A DNA stretch of 64,000 bases from Paracholeplasma brassicae (GTDB lineage: Bacteria > Bacillota_I > Bacilli_A > Acholeplasmatales > UBA5453), in NCBI RefSeq assembly GCF_000967915.1, contig NC_022549.1, positions 856,366 to 920,365 of the forward strand, written 5' to 3'. This document shows positions 53,331-62,601 of this stretch, one piece after another. The notes below the pieces were generated by a model. That model worked only from the letters and a program-made list of their open reading frames with translations. It had not been told where the DNA came from and ran no database searches. Both the position numbers and the translations under genes were made by a program. Each line of letters begins with the position of its first letter. Within the stretch, counting starts at the first letter, position 1.

Positions 53331-54070
53331 TTAAATATGAAAAAACATCAGGCTTAACAGAGTCAAAAACACATTACTGTCCAGGTTGTACGCACGGCAT
53401 TTTGCATAAATTGGTTGCTGAGGTGTTAGAAGAACTTGAAGTTCTTGATCATACCGTGGGTGTGGCTAGTGTCGGATGCAGTGTCTATGCGTATGATTAT
53501 TTTAACTGTGACATGCAACAAGCCGCTCATGGCAGAGCTTGTGCGGTTGCAACAGGCATTAAGCGCGTATTAAATGACCGAGTTGTTTTTACTTATCAAG
53601 GCGATGGGGATTTGGCATCAATCGGTATAGCTGAGACCATACATGCTGCAAATAGAGGTGAAAATATCACAGTTATTTTCGCGAATAACGCAACCTATGG
53701 CATGACTGGTGGACAAATGGCCCCAACCACATTAAACGGTCAAGTGACAACAACTTCTAAAACAGGGAGAAATCCGCAAACGCAAGGCTATCCAATCAAA
53801 GTAACTGAAATGCTTCAACACCTTGATGGTGTTGCATACCTTGAACGAGTGAGTCTAACGTCGGCAGCAAATGCGAAAAAAGTAAAAAAAGCCATCAAAA
53901 AAGCGTTTGAAATGCAGATAAACCAAAAAGGATTTTCGATGATTGAGGTATTATCGACCTGCCCAGTGAATTGGAAAATGAGTCCGATTGAGGCAATGCA
54001 CTGGGTAGATGATGAAATGTCTAAAGTTTACCCACTTGGTGTATTTAAGGATGTGTCTCAAGATGAATAA
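53327..54070 (+). CDS. 2-oxoacid:ferredoxin oxidoreductase beta subunit (TPP-binding, VorA/KorB type)
   Basis: 247 residues. The N-terminal CPGCTHGILHKL supplies cluster-binding Cys residues. The TPP-binding region is QGDGDLASIGIAETIHAANRG with FANNATYGMTGGQMAPTT. It overlaps the alpha gene by 4 bases and the gamma gene by 8. The TPP dependence ties the enzyme to thiamine import by ThiT (6.9 kb). Confidence 0.92.
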   Translation: MIKYEKTSGLTESKTHYCPGCTHGILHKLVAEVLEELEVLDHTVGVASVGCSVYAYDYFNCDMQQAAHGRACAVATGIKRVLNDRVVFTYQGDGDLASIGIAETIHAANRGENITVIFANNATYGMTGGQMAPTTLNGQVTTTSKTGRNPQTQGYPIKVTEMLQHLDGVAYLERVSLTSAANAKKVKKAIKKAFEMQINQKGFSMIEVLSTCPVNWKMSPIEAMHWVDDEMSKVYPLGVFKDVSQDE

Positions 54071-54581
54071 AACCATAAGAATTGCCGGTTTTGGTGGTCA
54101 GGGTGTGATGTTACTGGGTCAACTTATTGCTCATGCATCAATGAACAAAGGTTATCAAAGCACGTTTGTACCTACCTATGGGCCTGAGACTAGAGGTGGA
54201 ACCGCAAACTGCATGGTTTGTATATCAGATGAAGAAATATTTTCGCCTGTTTTTGATCAATCGATGGACTTTATCTGTTTTAATGAACCGTCTTATTTGA
54301 AATTCTATGACAAAACGAAGAACTTAATCTTATATAATGCGACGTTAGTTAAAACAAAAAACAACGACGAAAGGCACATTGGAATTGAGGCAACCCTGCT
54401 AGCAAAAGAAATTGATGATCGAAGTCTAAATATGGTAATGCTCGGTGCTTATTTAAAGAAGACAAATTTATTAAATTTAGAAGATGTAATTAATTCCTTA
54501 GCGTATTTCTTCAAGGATTCTAAAAAACATTTAATCGAACAAAATATAAACGCCATAAAGGCTGGCTACCAAGCACTCTAG
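54063..54581 (+). CDS. 2-oxoacid:ferredoxin oxidoreductase gamma subunit
   Basis: 172 residues from ATG 54063 inside the beta-gene end. The pattern IRIAGFGGQGVMLLGQLIAHA is the hallmark of the gamma (PFOR-gamma) domain, and FVPTYGPETRGGTANCMV is the other conserved segment. It completes a four-subunit VorDBAC/KorDABC-type enzyme. Which oxoacid is preferred (2-ketoisovalerate vs 2-oxoglutarate) is inferred from the adjacent leucine dehydrogenase. Confidence 0.9.
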   Translation: MNKTIRIAGFGGQGVMLLGQLIAHASMNKGYQSTFVPTYGPETRGGTANCMVCISDEEIFSPVFDQSMDFICFNEPSYLKFYDKTKNLILYNATLVKTKNNDERHIGIEATLLAKEIDDRSLNMVMLGAYLKKTNLLNLEDVINSLAYFFKDSKKHLIEQNINAIKAGYQAL

Positions 54582-54587
54582 ATAAAA

Positions 54588-54623
54588 AAAGTCATTAGAT
54601 TTAAACTCTAATGACTATTTTTT
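54588..54623. terminator. Bidirectional terminator between the VOR operon and the coiled-coil gene
   Basis: AGTCATTAGA (54590-54599) pairs with TCTAATGACT (54607-54616) around a 7-base loop. A-rich sequence on the left and seven T on the right serve both convergent transcripts; the minus gene's stop is inside the stem. Confidence 0.88.
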
Positions 54624-57600
54624 TGATAATTGTCTCTTTAATTTACGTTTTTCTTTGTAGATAAGATAGGACATTTGATATTTTTTATAGAGTGTCTTGA
54701 TTGATAAACCAATTGAATGTTTCTTTGATTTAAACCAAATCACTTTGTCGAAAAGAAACTCATTTCTTAAATAATATTTCATCAAATGTTCATACTTTTG
54801 ATTTAATTGATTCATCATTTTAGCGTAGGCTTCGTTTGCGTCGACTAATTTCATATTTAAATCTTTTCTGAAATTTTTGTTAACGGTTGAATAATGCAAT
54901 TCCTGTGTTTGATAGCGAAGTTTTTGAAGCTCATGCTCTTCATTTAGTTTGTTGAGATAATCGTTCTTATCTTTTCTAATACTCAAAATGGCATGATACA
55001 ATTTTTTCGTTTCTTGTTTTAGTGATAAGCCATTAGAAAGAATTACCGCAGCACTATTTTCTTTGGTTGCTTTTAGAAGGTTGTTTTTACCTTCTTTGGC
55101 TTTATAAAGAGCCATTTCTTGTGTTTTTATTAAGTAGCTTAAATGATTATTTTTTTGTATGAAATGCATTTTATGCATTTTCATGGTATTCGATAAGTGC
55201 TTTTCTTGGATCTTAATAAAATTTCTTTGATAATGGTTTAACTCAATTTCCTTATGTCTAAGTTTATTGAGCTTTTGTTTGTAATGATGTGTTGCATTAG
55301 AACGTTCACCTTTAAATCGATGAGTTAGATCGGCTATGAGAAGATCTTGCTCTTTTTTAATGTGATCATACTGACTGTCTATTAGTGTTGTTAGACGCGT
55401 GTGGACATTGTTTTGCTTGTTTTTTTGATTTTCAAGCGATTTGATCAGTTGCTTTACAAAGACTTTAGTGGCACGTTCTTTGTACTCAAATTGTTCAAAT
55501 CGATTAAAGGCTTGTTTAATCGTTGTGAGTGTATGACTAATGTATCGTTCGTAATCAATTTCGATTGATTTTAAAAATTCAATGGAATCGTAATATATCT
55601 TACCTTCCTTGTATTGATTTTTAGTCAAGTTTTCTTCACGTAAAATGCGCGTTTTTTCTAATTGATTCACCATGATTTGAATTGGTTTATAAGCCTTATT
55701 TGCTGTGTTCATTCTAGAATTAATTTGATTGATTTGAAGTTTTAAATGGGCAATCTCATTTTTATGTCTGATAATTTCTTTATTTAGGGTTTGTACTTCT
55801 AAATATAAGTTCTTTATCGTTTTACGACTTTGTTTATCTGAGGATTCTCTAAGACTTGTTATTTGATTTCTGATGATCCCTTTTGTTTTTTCAATATCAA
55901 TAATTTGATTCTCAACAAACGCGATCTCTTGGTATAGGTCTGAAGATTGTTTGCGGTACTCACGGATTTGATCGTCGAGACGTTTAATTTCAAGAAGTAA
56001 TTGTTTGTGAGATTGTTCATATTCGACTTCAATGTCTTTTTGTAGACTCATGTATTTAAACGCCGTCAATTCATTGATCTTATGATTGTAAAATTCAGTA
56101 AGTACACTGTTTAAAGAAGTACACAATTGCATTTTTGCTTCGAGTTGTGCACCGATAATCTCAATTAAATAATCTTTTGCCTGGTTAAAGGTTTCAATAT
56201 CAGTGATGCGGTATAAATCGTTGATAAGTAGATAGAACTTATCTTGTTCACTTTGAATTTTTGTGGCCAGTTGATAAAACAAATCTAGGTATTTACGTTG
56301 TTTTTGTGACTCAAAAAGCGCCGTTGCGATGATTTTCTTTGATTTATGTGCCGCTAATTGAAAATTAAAATGAAGTTTTTCTACTTCGTTTTGGTAGTCA
56401 TGATTTAGTTCGATGATCTGGTCATTTAAATCAATGATTTGAGCATTGTTACGCTGAATAAAAGTAATCTCTTTTTGTTTATTAAGATGACTTTCTTTTT
56501 CGAGTGAATAATGATACCTTAGGGTTTGTTCAGTCTTTTGGAATTCGTATTCAATCAGTTGTTTTTGAAGATCGTTGATCTTTTTATCACCAATGTATTT
56601 ATTCTTTTCATACTCGATTTCCAAATACTTTTCGATTTGTATATTTTTGACGTCATTTTGATAATTTAGGGTGCTCAAATTGCGTTCATAGACTATTTCT
56701 TCTTGTAACAATTGGTCATCTGTCAGTAGTTTCTGTTTATTAAACTGGATGGTTTGTTTATCAAAACTATGTTCAGACATACGATAATTCATTTCAGTGT
56801 CGTGAATGTGTCTTGCTAAACTTACCTGAATGTCTAAGGGGCGTATGGCTTGAGTTTGTTTTTCTTTTAAGACTTGATTCATTATGAGAAGCGATTCTTC
56901 AAGTCTAAGGCGTTGATTCTTAAGATTATGTATTTTTTGTTCATAACGTAAGCCAAGCATTAAAAGAGAATGGTTTTTATTCATTTCTTTTGTATTACGT
57001 TTAAAACGGTAAAATTCTAGTTTTGATGTGTAATCGTATTCGTTAGCAAGAAGTTCTTTATGGAATTGCTTTTTACGTTTTAGGTTACTTAATTTCGTAT
57101 CCCTAATGCATGTCTCTAAGGAAATATCAAGTTTTTTACGGGCAATTTTTAAATCTCTGTTTATTTTTCCTAAGGATAGTTTGTAATCAGGACTAGAAGA
57201 ATCTAATTGTTTTCGTTTTGTCGATGCTTGTTGTTCTAACACCGCTTTTTTATCCGTAATTTCTTCTTTTAAATACGCTAATTTTTGATTGCTTTGCGTC
57301 ACATCTCGGGTGTAAGATTTTGTAATTACGTCGTTATTAGTGATCGATAGCTCTTTAAGTTCATCGATTTTTTTATCGAAATACATGAGTTCATGTCCGA
57401 ATTGATCTAAAATAATCCGATTTTTATCTAATAGTTCAGTTTTATTTTGTTCAATTAATTCTTCGACTTTTTGTGTTTCACTAATGGTCGTTTCTTCGAA
57501 GTTTTTGATTTCATTATTAAATCGTCGTTGGATTAATTTGATGTTATCATTAATACGCACGATCACTCGGTTAAACGCCGTTTTAATACTGATGATGTCA

Positions 57601-58250
57601 TCATCATATGATTTTTGTTCGATTTTAACTTCAGTTTCAATTTCATGTTGCTTAATGTTTAGATTTAACATTCGATCATGATTTTTTTTATGATTAATTG
57701 TTATCTCGCTTTCATACTGTTTTAATCGTTCAGAAAGAAGATGGTCTTTTTCATTCTCGATGATCGATATTTGTTTTTTGTAGTGATCTTTGTGCTTATC
57801 ACTCTTGATATCGATGGTCTTAATTTTTTTAACTTTTTCGATGGTGAACTCATCAATTGTTTTAAATAAATGGGTTGTTTTTTCGTTGATCAGCTGATTG
57901 ATCTCAAGTAACTGATTAGGACCATCGTAGTTATTTTTAATTTCTTGGCGCTTTAAATTGTCTTTTTCTTGTAGAAGTGTGCTTTCTAATAAGACAAGAC
58001 TTTGGTCAAGTTCTTGTTTGATCCGTTTGTATTCTTGATTGTATGTTTTTGAATGTTCTGAGAGGTTAATGGCGAACTGTTTATCAATTTCTTGAATTTG
58101 ATTTAATTCATCAGATATGCTATGATGAGTTGATTTAAGAATGTAAGTTATGTCATTTTTAAAAGCAATTGATTTAGGGGCATGGACAAAAAGCGTATCA
58201 AAACGCTCCTTTTGGGTCTCTACGTATTTTTTAGGTTCGAAAGTAATCAA
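54615..58250 (-). CDS. Giant coiled-coil protein (1211 residues), unknown function
   Basis: TTG start at 58248-58250 (minus strand) with GAGGTGA just upstream. Almost the whole length is predicted coiled coil: long runs of Glu, Lys, Gln and Asn with Leu/Ile at heptad-like spacing, few Gly and Pro, very few Cys. There is no signal peptide, transmembrane helix or ATPase motif (no Walker A or SMC hinge signature), so it is neither SMC nor a known motor. It is fairly basic at its C-terminus (KEKRKLKRQLSKK). A structural, cytoskeletal or scaffold role is possible in a wall-less cell, but that is inference. It is a single gene, divergent from a methyltransferase gene. Confidence 0.7.
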   Translation of the reverse strand: MITFEPKKYVETQKERFDTLFVHAPKSIAFKNDITYILKSTHHSISDELNQIQEIDKQFAINLSEHSKTYNQEYKRIKQELDQSLVLLESTLLQEKDNLKRQEIKNNYDGPNQLLEINQLINEKTTHLFKTIDEFTIEKVKKIKTIDIKSDKHKDHYKKQISIIENEKDHLLSERLKQYESEITINHKKNHDRMLNLNIKQHEIETEVKIEQKSYDDDIISIKTAFNRVIVRINDNIKLIQRRFNNEIKNFEETTISETQKVEELIEQNKTELLDKNRIILDQFGHELMYFDKKIDELKELSITNNDVITKSYTRDVTQSNQKLAYLKEEITDKKAVLEQQASTKRKQLDSSSPDYKLSLGKINRDLKIARKKLDISLETCIRDTKLSNLKRKKQFHKELLANEYDYTSKLEFYRFKRNTKEMNKNHSLLMLGLRYEQKIHNLKNQRLRLEESLLIMNQVLKEKQTQAIRPLDIQVSLARHIHDTEMNYRMSEHSFDKQTIQFNKQKLLTDDQLLQEEIVYERNLSTLNYQNDVKNIQIEKYLEIEYEKNKYIGDKKINDLQKQLIEYEFQKTEQTLRYHYSLEKESHLNKQKEITFIQRNNAQIIDLNDQIIELNHDYQNEVEKLHFNFQLAAHKSKKIIATALFESQKQRKYLDLFYQLATKIQSEQDKFYLLINDLYRITDIETFNQAKDYLIEIIGAQLEAKMQLCTSLNSVLTEFYNHKINELTAFKYMSLQKDIEVEYEQSHKQLLLEIKRLDDQIREYRKQSSDLYQEIAFVENQIIDIEKTKGIIRNQITSLRESSDKQSRKTIKNLYLEVQTLNKEIIRHKNEIAHLKLQINQINSRMNTANKAYKPIQIMVNQLEKTRILREENLTKNQYKEGKIYYDSIEFLKSIEIDYERYISHTLTTIKQAFNRFEQFEYKERATKVFVKQLIKSLENQKNKQNNVHTRLTTLIDSQYDHIKKEQDLLIADLTHRFKGERSNATHHYKQKLNKLRHKEIELNHYQRNFIKIQEKHLSNTMKMHKMHFIQKNNHLSYLIKTQEMALYKAKEGKNNLLKATKENSAAVILSNGLSLKQETKKLYHAILSIRKDKNDYLNKLNEEHELQKLRYQTQELHYSTVNKNFRKDLNMKLVDANEAYAKMMNQLNQKYEHLMKYYLRNEFLFDKVIWFKSKKHSIGLSIKTLYKKYQMSYLIYKEKRKLKRQLSKK

Positions 58251-58271
58251 TCTCTCACCTCTAATTCATTA

Positions 58272-58308
58272 ATTATTATAACATAACGCAAGATGATTTT
58301 GATATAAT
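58272..58308. promoter_or_regulatory. Divergent promoters of the coiled-coil gene and the methyltransferase gene
   Basis: Minus strand: TATAAT at 58275-58280. Plus strand: TATAAT at 58303-58308, preceded by TGA (extended -10). Neither has a clear -35. Confidence 0.5.
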
Positions 58309-58330
58309 CTTACTGTAAGGGGATTTTAAA

Positions 58331-58927
58331 ATGCAAGAGAAAATAATTAAGGGAATAAAGTACCTCTACGATGAGTTAACTCATTTTGTTATTAAAGACC
58401 CTAATGGCTATGTCAGTCTAGAAGATGAAAAAGAACGATACGATGAACATCATAACGATTTAAACGATTCAAATTATCATGCGTATCAAACAAAGATTTT
58501 AGAACAGTATATAAGACCATACTTGAAAAAAGGTAATGTCTTGGAATTTGGATGTGGCCAAGAACGCGTATTAGAAGCGCTTCTAGTCGATTATGATGTA
58601 TCAAGTTATGATTTGTTTTATCATCCAAATGAAGCTATCTTTGAACAAAGATTTGATCATATAATCACCATTGAGACCGTAGAACACTTTAAACATCCCT
58701 TCGATGAATTCATTAGATTTCATCGACTTTTAAATGACCAAGGGCACTTAATCGTGATGACACAGTTTAAACCACCGTTCGATTTATTTGATGACTGGTG
58801 GTATATTAGAGATAAAACTCACATTTGTTTTTATGATTTACATGTTTTTGAGTATTTAGCCAAAACAATTGGTTTTGAAATTGTTCATACGAATCACAAG
58901 AACTTTATCGTTTTAAAGAAAATATGA
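58331..58927 (+). CDS. Class I SAM-dependent methyltransferase
   Basis: 198 residues. Motif I VLEFGCGQERVLEALL binds S-adenosylmethionine. DHIITIETVEHFKHPFDEF and HRLLNDQGHLIVMTQ are motifs II and III. It resembles the Methyltransf_11/12 group; the acceptor cannot be predicted. AAGGGGA lies upstream. It sits 18 bases from ruvA and may be co-transcribed. Confidence 0.85.
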   Translation: MQEKIIKGIKYLYDELTHFVIKDPNGYVSLEDEKERYDEHHNDLNDSNYHAYQTKILEQYIRPYLKKGNVLEFGCGQERVLEALLVDYDVSSYDLFYHPNEAIFEQRFDHIITIETVEHFKHPFDEFIRFHRLLNDQGHLIVMTQFKPPFDLFDDWWYIRDKTHICFYDLHVFEYLAKTIGFEIVHTNHKNFIVLKKI

Positions 58928-58945
58928 ATGGACGAGGTATAAATT

Positions 58946-59500
58946 ATGTACGCATACATCAAAGGTGTCATCAAGATGATTTTTCCAACCAACGTTGTCA
59001 TTGAAAATCAAGGCATTGGTTATCTGATTGTGACGCCAAACCCATACGTTTATCGACTAGAAGAGGAGACAACCATTCACATTCATCACTATTTACGTGA
59101 AGATCAAGATACGTTGTTTGGTTTTTCAAGTATACAAGCAAGGGATTTATTTATTGACTTGATTAGTGTCTCAGGCATTGGACCTAAAAGTGCACTAAGT
59201 ATACTTGCGGTAGGTAAACCAACTGAAATTATCTTTGCTATTGAATCACAAGACGTTAAGTATTTAACTAAGTTTCCAGGCATCGGGCCGAAAAGCGCTC
59301 AACAAATCATATTAGATTTAAAAGGTAAACTTGATAAAATAGAAGACACAAATGAATTCATGGCTCAAGATGAAGTAAAAGAAGCATTAATGGCGCTTGG
59401 TTATTCACAAACCGAATTTAAAAAGATTCAAAAGCACTTAGATCAAAGCTTAACTACCGAACAAATGATCAAACAAGCCTTACAATTATTGATGAAGTAG
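58946..59500 (+). CDS. ruvA: Holliday junction DNA helicase subunit RuvA
   Basis: 184 residues. RuvA binds four-way junctions and loads RuvB. The N-terminal OB-fold (MYAYIKGVIKMIFPTNVVIE; NPYVYRL; HHYLREDQDTLFGF) is followed by two helix-hairpin-helix motifs (VSGIGPKSALSIL and FPGIGPKSAQQII) and the C-terminal RuvB-binding domain. RecU, encoded at 7.4 kb, would resolve the branches moved by RuvAB. Confidence 0.97.
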   Translation: MYAYIKGVIKMIFPTNVVIENQGIGYLIVTPNPYVYRLEEETTIHIHHYLREDQDTLFGFSSIQARDLFIDLISVSGIGPKSALSILAVGKPTEIIFAIESQDVKYLTKFPGIGPKSAQQIILDLKGKLDKIEDTNEFMAQDEVKEALMALGYSQTEFKKIQKHLDQSLTTEQMIKQALQLLMK

Positions 59501-59544
59501 AGGAGGTATGAGTTTCAATATTAATTGAAGCGATAAATACAATT

Positions 59545-60558
59545 ATGAAATCAGATGATAGAATTATTTCGTCTATGGCGTTTAAAGAAGACGAAGATCA
59601 AACTTTAAGACCTCAGAGACTTCAGGATTACGTGGGTCAAAAAGATATAAAAGAAATGTTAGATGTTTATATCAAAGCCGCGCTTATGAGAAATGAAGCG
59701 CTTGATCACATCCTATTTTATGGCCCTCCAGGGTTAGGAAAAACCACACTTGCTCAAATTGTCGCCAATGAAATGGACGTTAATATCAAAGTAACCAGTG
59801 GCCCTGCAATAGAGCGACAAGGCGATTTGGCTGCCATTTTGACGTCACTTGAACCTGGTGATGTTTTGTTTATTGATGAAATACACCGATTACCTCGTGT
59901 GGTTGAAGAAGTTCTTTACTCAGCCATGGAAGACTATGTAATCGACATCGTTATCGGAAAAGATGGACAGTCAAGATCGATAAGGATTGATTTACCACCA
60001 TTTACCCTTGTTGGTGCGACCACACGCTTTGGTGATTTATCTGCGCCTTTAAGAGACCGATTTGGTGTTGTAATGAGACTCGAATATTATAAAAATGAAG
60101 AACTAGCGGATATTATAAGACGGACCTCGATTGTATATAAAACTGAAATTGAAGCAAACGCTGTCCTTGAATTATCAAAACGAAGCCGTGGGACACCTCG
60201 TATATCGAATCGACTGTTTAGAAGAGTTCGCGATTTTGCCCAAATCATTGGTGATGGTGTGATCACAAAGGACATAACAAACTTAGCACTTGATAAACTC
60301 GGTATTGCCCCTTCAGGACTTGACTACACCGACAAGCGCTATTTAAGTGCGATTGTTGAAAAATTTGGTGGTGGCCCAGTTGGGCTAGAGTCAATTGCCG
60401 CGACAATTGGCGAAGAAGTAACAACCGTAGAAGACGTTTACGAGCCATTTTTACTACAAGAAGGCTATATTAAACGCACCGCAAGAGGGAGAGTTGCTAT
60501 GAAAAAAACATACGACCTCTTGGGTATAAAATATTTTAAAGGACTATTTGAAGAATGA
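59545..60558 (+). CDS. ruvB: Holliday junction branch-migration ATPase RuvB
   Basis: 337 residues. Walker A is [12 protein letters not shown], Walker B is [10 protein letters not shown], and sensor segments [18 protein letters not shown] and the C-terminal winged helix ([12 protein letters not shown]) are present. I take ATG 59545 as start because its [10 protein letters not shown] opening matches other RuvB proteins, yet its nearest strong Shine-Dalgarno (AGGAGG at 59501) is 38 bases upstream, next to another ATG at 59508 that runs into a stop after six codons. The unusual start region is discussed under findings. It overlaps queA by 4 bases. Confidence 0.95.
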   Translation: MKSDDRIISSMAFKEDEDQTLRPQRLQDYVGQKDIKEMLDVYIKAALMRNEALDHILFYGPPGLGKTTLAQIVANEMDVNIKVTSGPAIERQGDLAAILTSLEPGDVLFIDEIHRLPRVVEEVLYSAMEDYVIDIVIGKDGQSRSIRIDLPPFTLVGATTRFGDLSAPLRDRFGVVMRLEYYKNEELADIIRRTSIVYKTEIEANAVLELSKRSRGTPRISNRLFRRVRDFAQIIGDGVITKDITNLALDKLGIAPSGLDYTDKRYLSAIVEKFGGGPVGLESIAATIGEEVTTVEDVYEPFLLQEGYIKRTARGRVAMKKTYDLLGIKYFKGLFEE

Positions 60559-61574
60559 AAACAAACGATTTTGATTTTAACTTACCAGAAGAGCTCATTG
60601 CTCAACACCCATTAGAAAACAGAGACACATCTAGACTACTCATTGTTGATCGAGAAAATCAATCGTTTTCACATAAGCATTTTTATGATATCCTAGAGGA
60701 ATTATCATCAAACGATGTACTCGTAATCAATAATACAAAGGTAATGCCAGCACGACTGATTGGGGAAAAAGAAGACACAAATGCCGTGATTGAACTCTTG
60801 CTTTTAGAACAAAAAGAATCCTTATGGGATGCACTTGTTAAACCGGGTAGACGTGTAAAAGTAGGCACGGTCATCTCTTTTGGTAGAGGGATGCTAAAAG
60901 CCAAATGTGTGGGTGAAAAGGAAGATGGAATAAAAACCTTTCAAATGATCTATGAAGGGATTTTTTATGAAATTCTTGAGCAGCTTGGTCAAATGCCACT
61001 GCCACCATACATCCATGAAAAACTTGAGGACAAAGACCGTTATCAAACCGTATACGCAAAAGAAATCGGCAGTGCAGCGGCACCAACCGCGGGTCTTCAT
61101 TTCACCAAAGATTTATTAGACAAGATTAAAGAAAAGCAAATTGAAATCATCGAAGTAACGCTCCATGTTGGTCTTGGTACGTTTAGACCAACTTCAACAG
61201 AAACCATCGAAGATCACCACATGCATAAAGAAAGTTACTTGATTTCTGAGGATGCTGCAAATCGATTAAATCTAGCAATGCAAAACAAAAAAAGAATTGT
61301 TGCGGTTGGAACGACTTCGGTTAGAACACTAGAAAGTAATTACGATGGGACAAGTTTCAAACCTGGTTTATACGAAACAGACATATTTATTTACCCTGGC
61401 TACAAATTTCTAACAATTGGCGCTTTAATTACCAATTTTCATTTGCCCAAATCAACACTGGTTATGCTGGTTTCAGCATTATCCTGTCGAGAACTAATTT
61501 TAAAAGCATATAAAGAGGCAATTAAAGAAAAATACCGATTCTTTTCTTTTGGAGACGCAATGTTCATCAAATAA
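60555..61574 (+). CDS. queA: S-adenosylmethionine:tRNA ribosyltransferase-isomerase
   Basis: 339 residues. It adds the epoxycyclopentane ring in queuosine synthesis on tRNA. The conserved start [36 protein letters not shown]-type segment [33 protein letters not shown] and [21 protein letters not shown] are all present. The ruvA-ruvB-queA order is common in Firmicutes. queA implies at least part of the queuosine pathway; tgt is not in the window. Confidence 0.97.
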   Translation: MKTNDFDFNLPEELIAQHPLENRDTSRLLIVDRENQSFSHKHFYDILEELSSNDVLVINNTKVMPARLIGEKEDTNAVIELLLLEQKESLWDALVKPGRRVKVGTVISFGRGMLKAKCVGEKEDGIKTFQMIYEGIFYEILEQLGQMPLPPYIHEKLEDKDRYQTVYAKEIGSAAAPTAGLHFTKDLLDKIKEKQIEIIEVTLHVGLGTFRPTSTETIEDHHMHKESYLISEDAANRLNLAMQNKKRIVAVGTTSVRTLESNYDGTSFKPGLYETDIFIYPGYKFLTIGALITNFHLPKSTLVMLVSALSCRELILKAYKEAIKEKYRFFSFGDAMFIK

Positions 61575-61581
61575 ATATAAA

Positions 61582-61669
61582 AAAACCACTCATTTGAGTT
61601 AGGACTTTGATGGTCAATCCAAGCATTTTGGTGATCTTTAAAGTGACTTACTTTTGAGTGGTTTTATTT
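61582..61669. terminator. Terminator pair of queA and uppP with an unusually long loop
   Basis: AAAACCACTCA (61582-61592) is the perfect complement of TGAGTGGTTTT (61655-61665), 62 bases apart, with A and T tracts outside. A shorter hairpin, ACTCA-TT-TGAGT (61588-61599), competes for the left arm. It can serve both convergent genes, but a 62-base loop is atypical. Confidence 0.6.
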
Positions 61670-62488
61670 TTAAAAGAATAGATGGGATGATATTGCAACT
61701 AGACCAATGGTAAAACAGTAGATTGCAAAGTACTTTAAGTGTCGTACTTCGATCTTTTTCATTAATAAGTAAGCGGCAAAGTAAGTTGCAACAAATGTTG
61801 AAAGAAATGCGAGTCCATAGCCAAGAATATTGATTTCAAAGGTTGCATTTGATAGCTCAATCGCACTTAATAATGACGTAGGAACGGATATGATGATATA
61901 ACAAAGAAATGAAAACTTTAAGAGTGACTTTAACGACACCTTTTGAAATAATCCACCGATAATAGTAGAGCCACTTCTAGAAATACCTGGAAATACGGCT
62001 GCAACTTGGATTAATCCAATCACTAAAGCATTTTTAAAGGTAATTTCTTCATTTAAATTGTTTTCGTTTCGATTCTTATAAATATAAAATAAGAACGATC
62101 CCGTTAGTAATAACGCGAGACCTACGAATAGCGGCGTCTTAAATCCATCCAAATGATCTTTAATTAGTAAGCCAACAATTCCAATAGGAATGATGGCGAC
62201 GATTAATTTCAACACATAGAAGAAATCGTTTTTTGCCTCTTTGTCACCTTTAATCACAAATGACCACGTTTGTTTAATCAAATGGATGATGTCTTTTGAA
62301 AAGAAAATAAATAACGCAAGAAAGGATGCTGTGTTTGTAAACATTTCAAAAACAAGTCCTGGTTGTTTCAAATTTAAAATATGTTGAAATAAGACTAAAT
62401 GTCCAGAACTTGAGATTGGTAATATTTCAGTAAAGCCTTGTACGATGCCTAATATTAGGTATTTGATTAGTTCTATAAATTCATTCAT
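61670..62488 (-). CDS. uppP: Undecaprenyl-diphosphatase (UppP/BacA family)
   Basis: 272 residues with about eight hydrophobic segments. The active-site motif GIVQGFTEILPISSSGHL contains Gln17 and Glu21, fitting the (E/Q)xxxE pattern, and FPGISRSGSTI is the second conserved motif. It dephosphorylates undecaprenyl-diphosphate to the monophosphate lipid carrier and can give bacitracin resistance. A carrier-recycling enzyme is unexpected in a cell without peptidoglycan, though Mollicutes can use polyprenyl carriers for other glycans. A PopT-like gene (63222) lies nearby. Confidence 0.93.
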   Translation of the reverse strand: MNEFIELIKYLILGIVQGFTEILPISSSGHLVLFQHILNLKQPGLVFEMFTNTASFLALFIFFSKDIIHLIKQTWSFVIKGDKEAKNDFFYVLKLIVAIIPIGIVGLLIKDHLDGFKTPLFVGLALLLTGSFLFYIYKNRNENNLNEEITFKNALVIGLIQVAAVFPGISRSGSTIIGGLFQKVSLKSLLKFSFLCYIIISVPTSLLSAIELSNATFEINILGYGLAFLSTFVATYFAAYLLMKKIEVRHLKYFAIYCFTIGLVAISSHLFF

Positions 62489-62552
62489 TGTTCACACCTC
62501 GATAAAACTATTATAATCAAATTAGGTAAAAAATGCTACATTATATTTTTGC

Positions 62553-62581
62553 TTGTAAAAACGCTTTATAAAACGTATAAT
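62553..62581 (+). promoter_or_regulatory. Promoter of the EIIB-like/HPr operon
   Basis: TTGTAA at 62553-62558, 17-base spacer, TATAAT at 62576-62581. GAGGGGTGA and a GTG start follow. On the other strand TATAAT at 62510-62515 may serve uppP. Confidence 0.7.
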
Positions 62582-62601
62582 TTATTATGAGGGGTGATTG
62601 A

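Noticed and set aside
54615-58250. SMC or Rad50-type protein
   Set aside because: No Walker A, signature motif or globular hinge is visible in the 1211 residues.
62553-62570. Possible cre site at the EIIB-like/HPr promoter (TAAAAACGCTTTAT)
   Set aside because: Only 11 of 14 consensus positions fit and the outer TG/CA pair is missing, so it was not listed.
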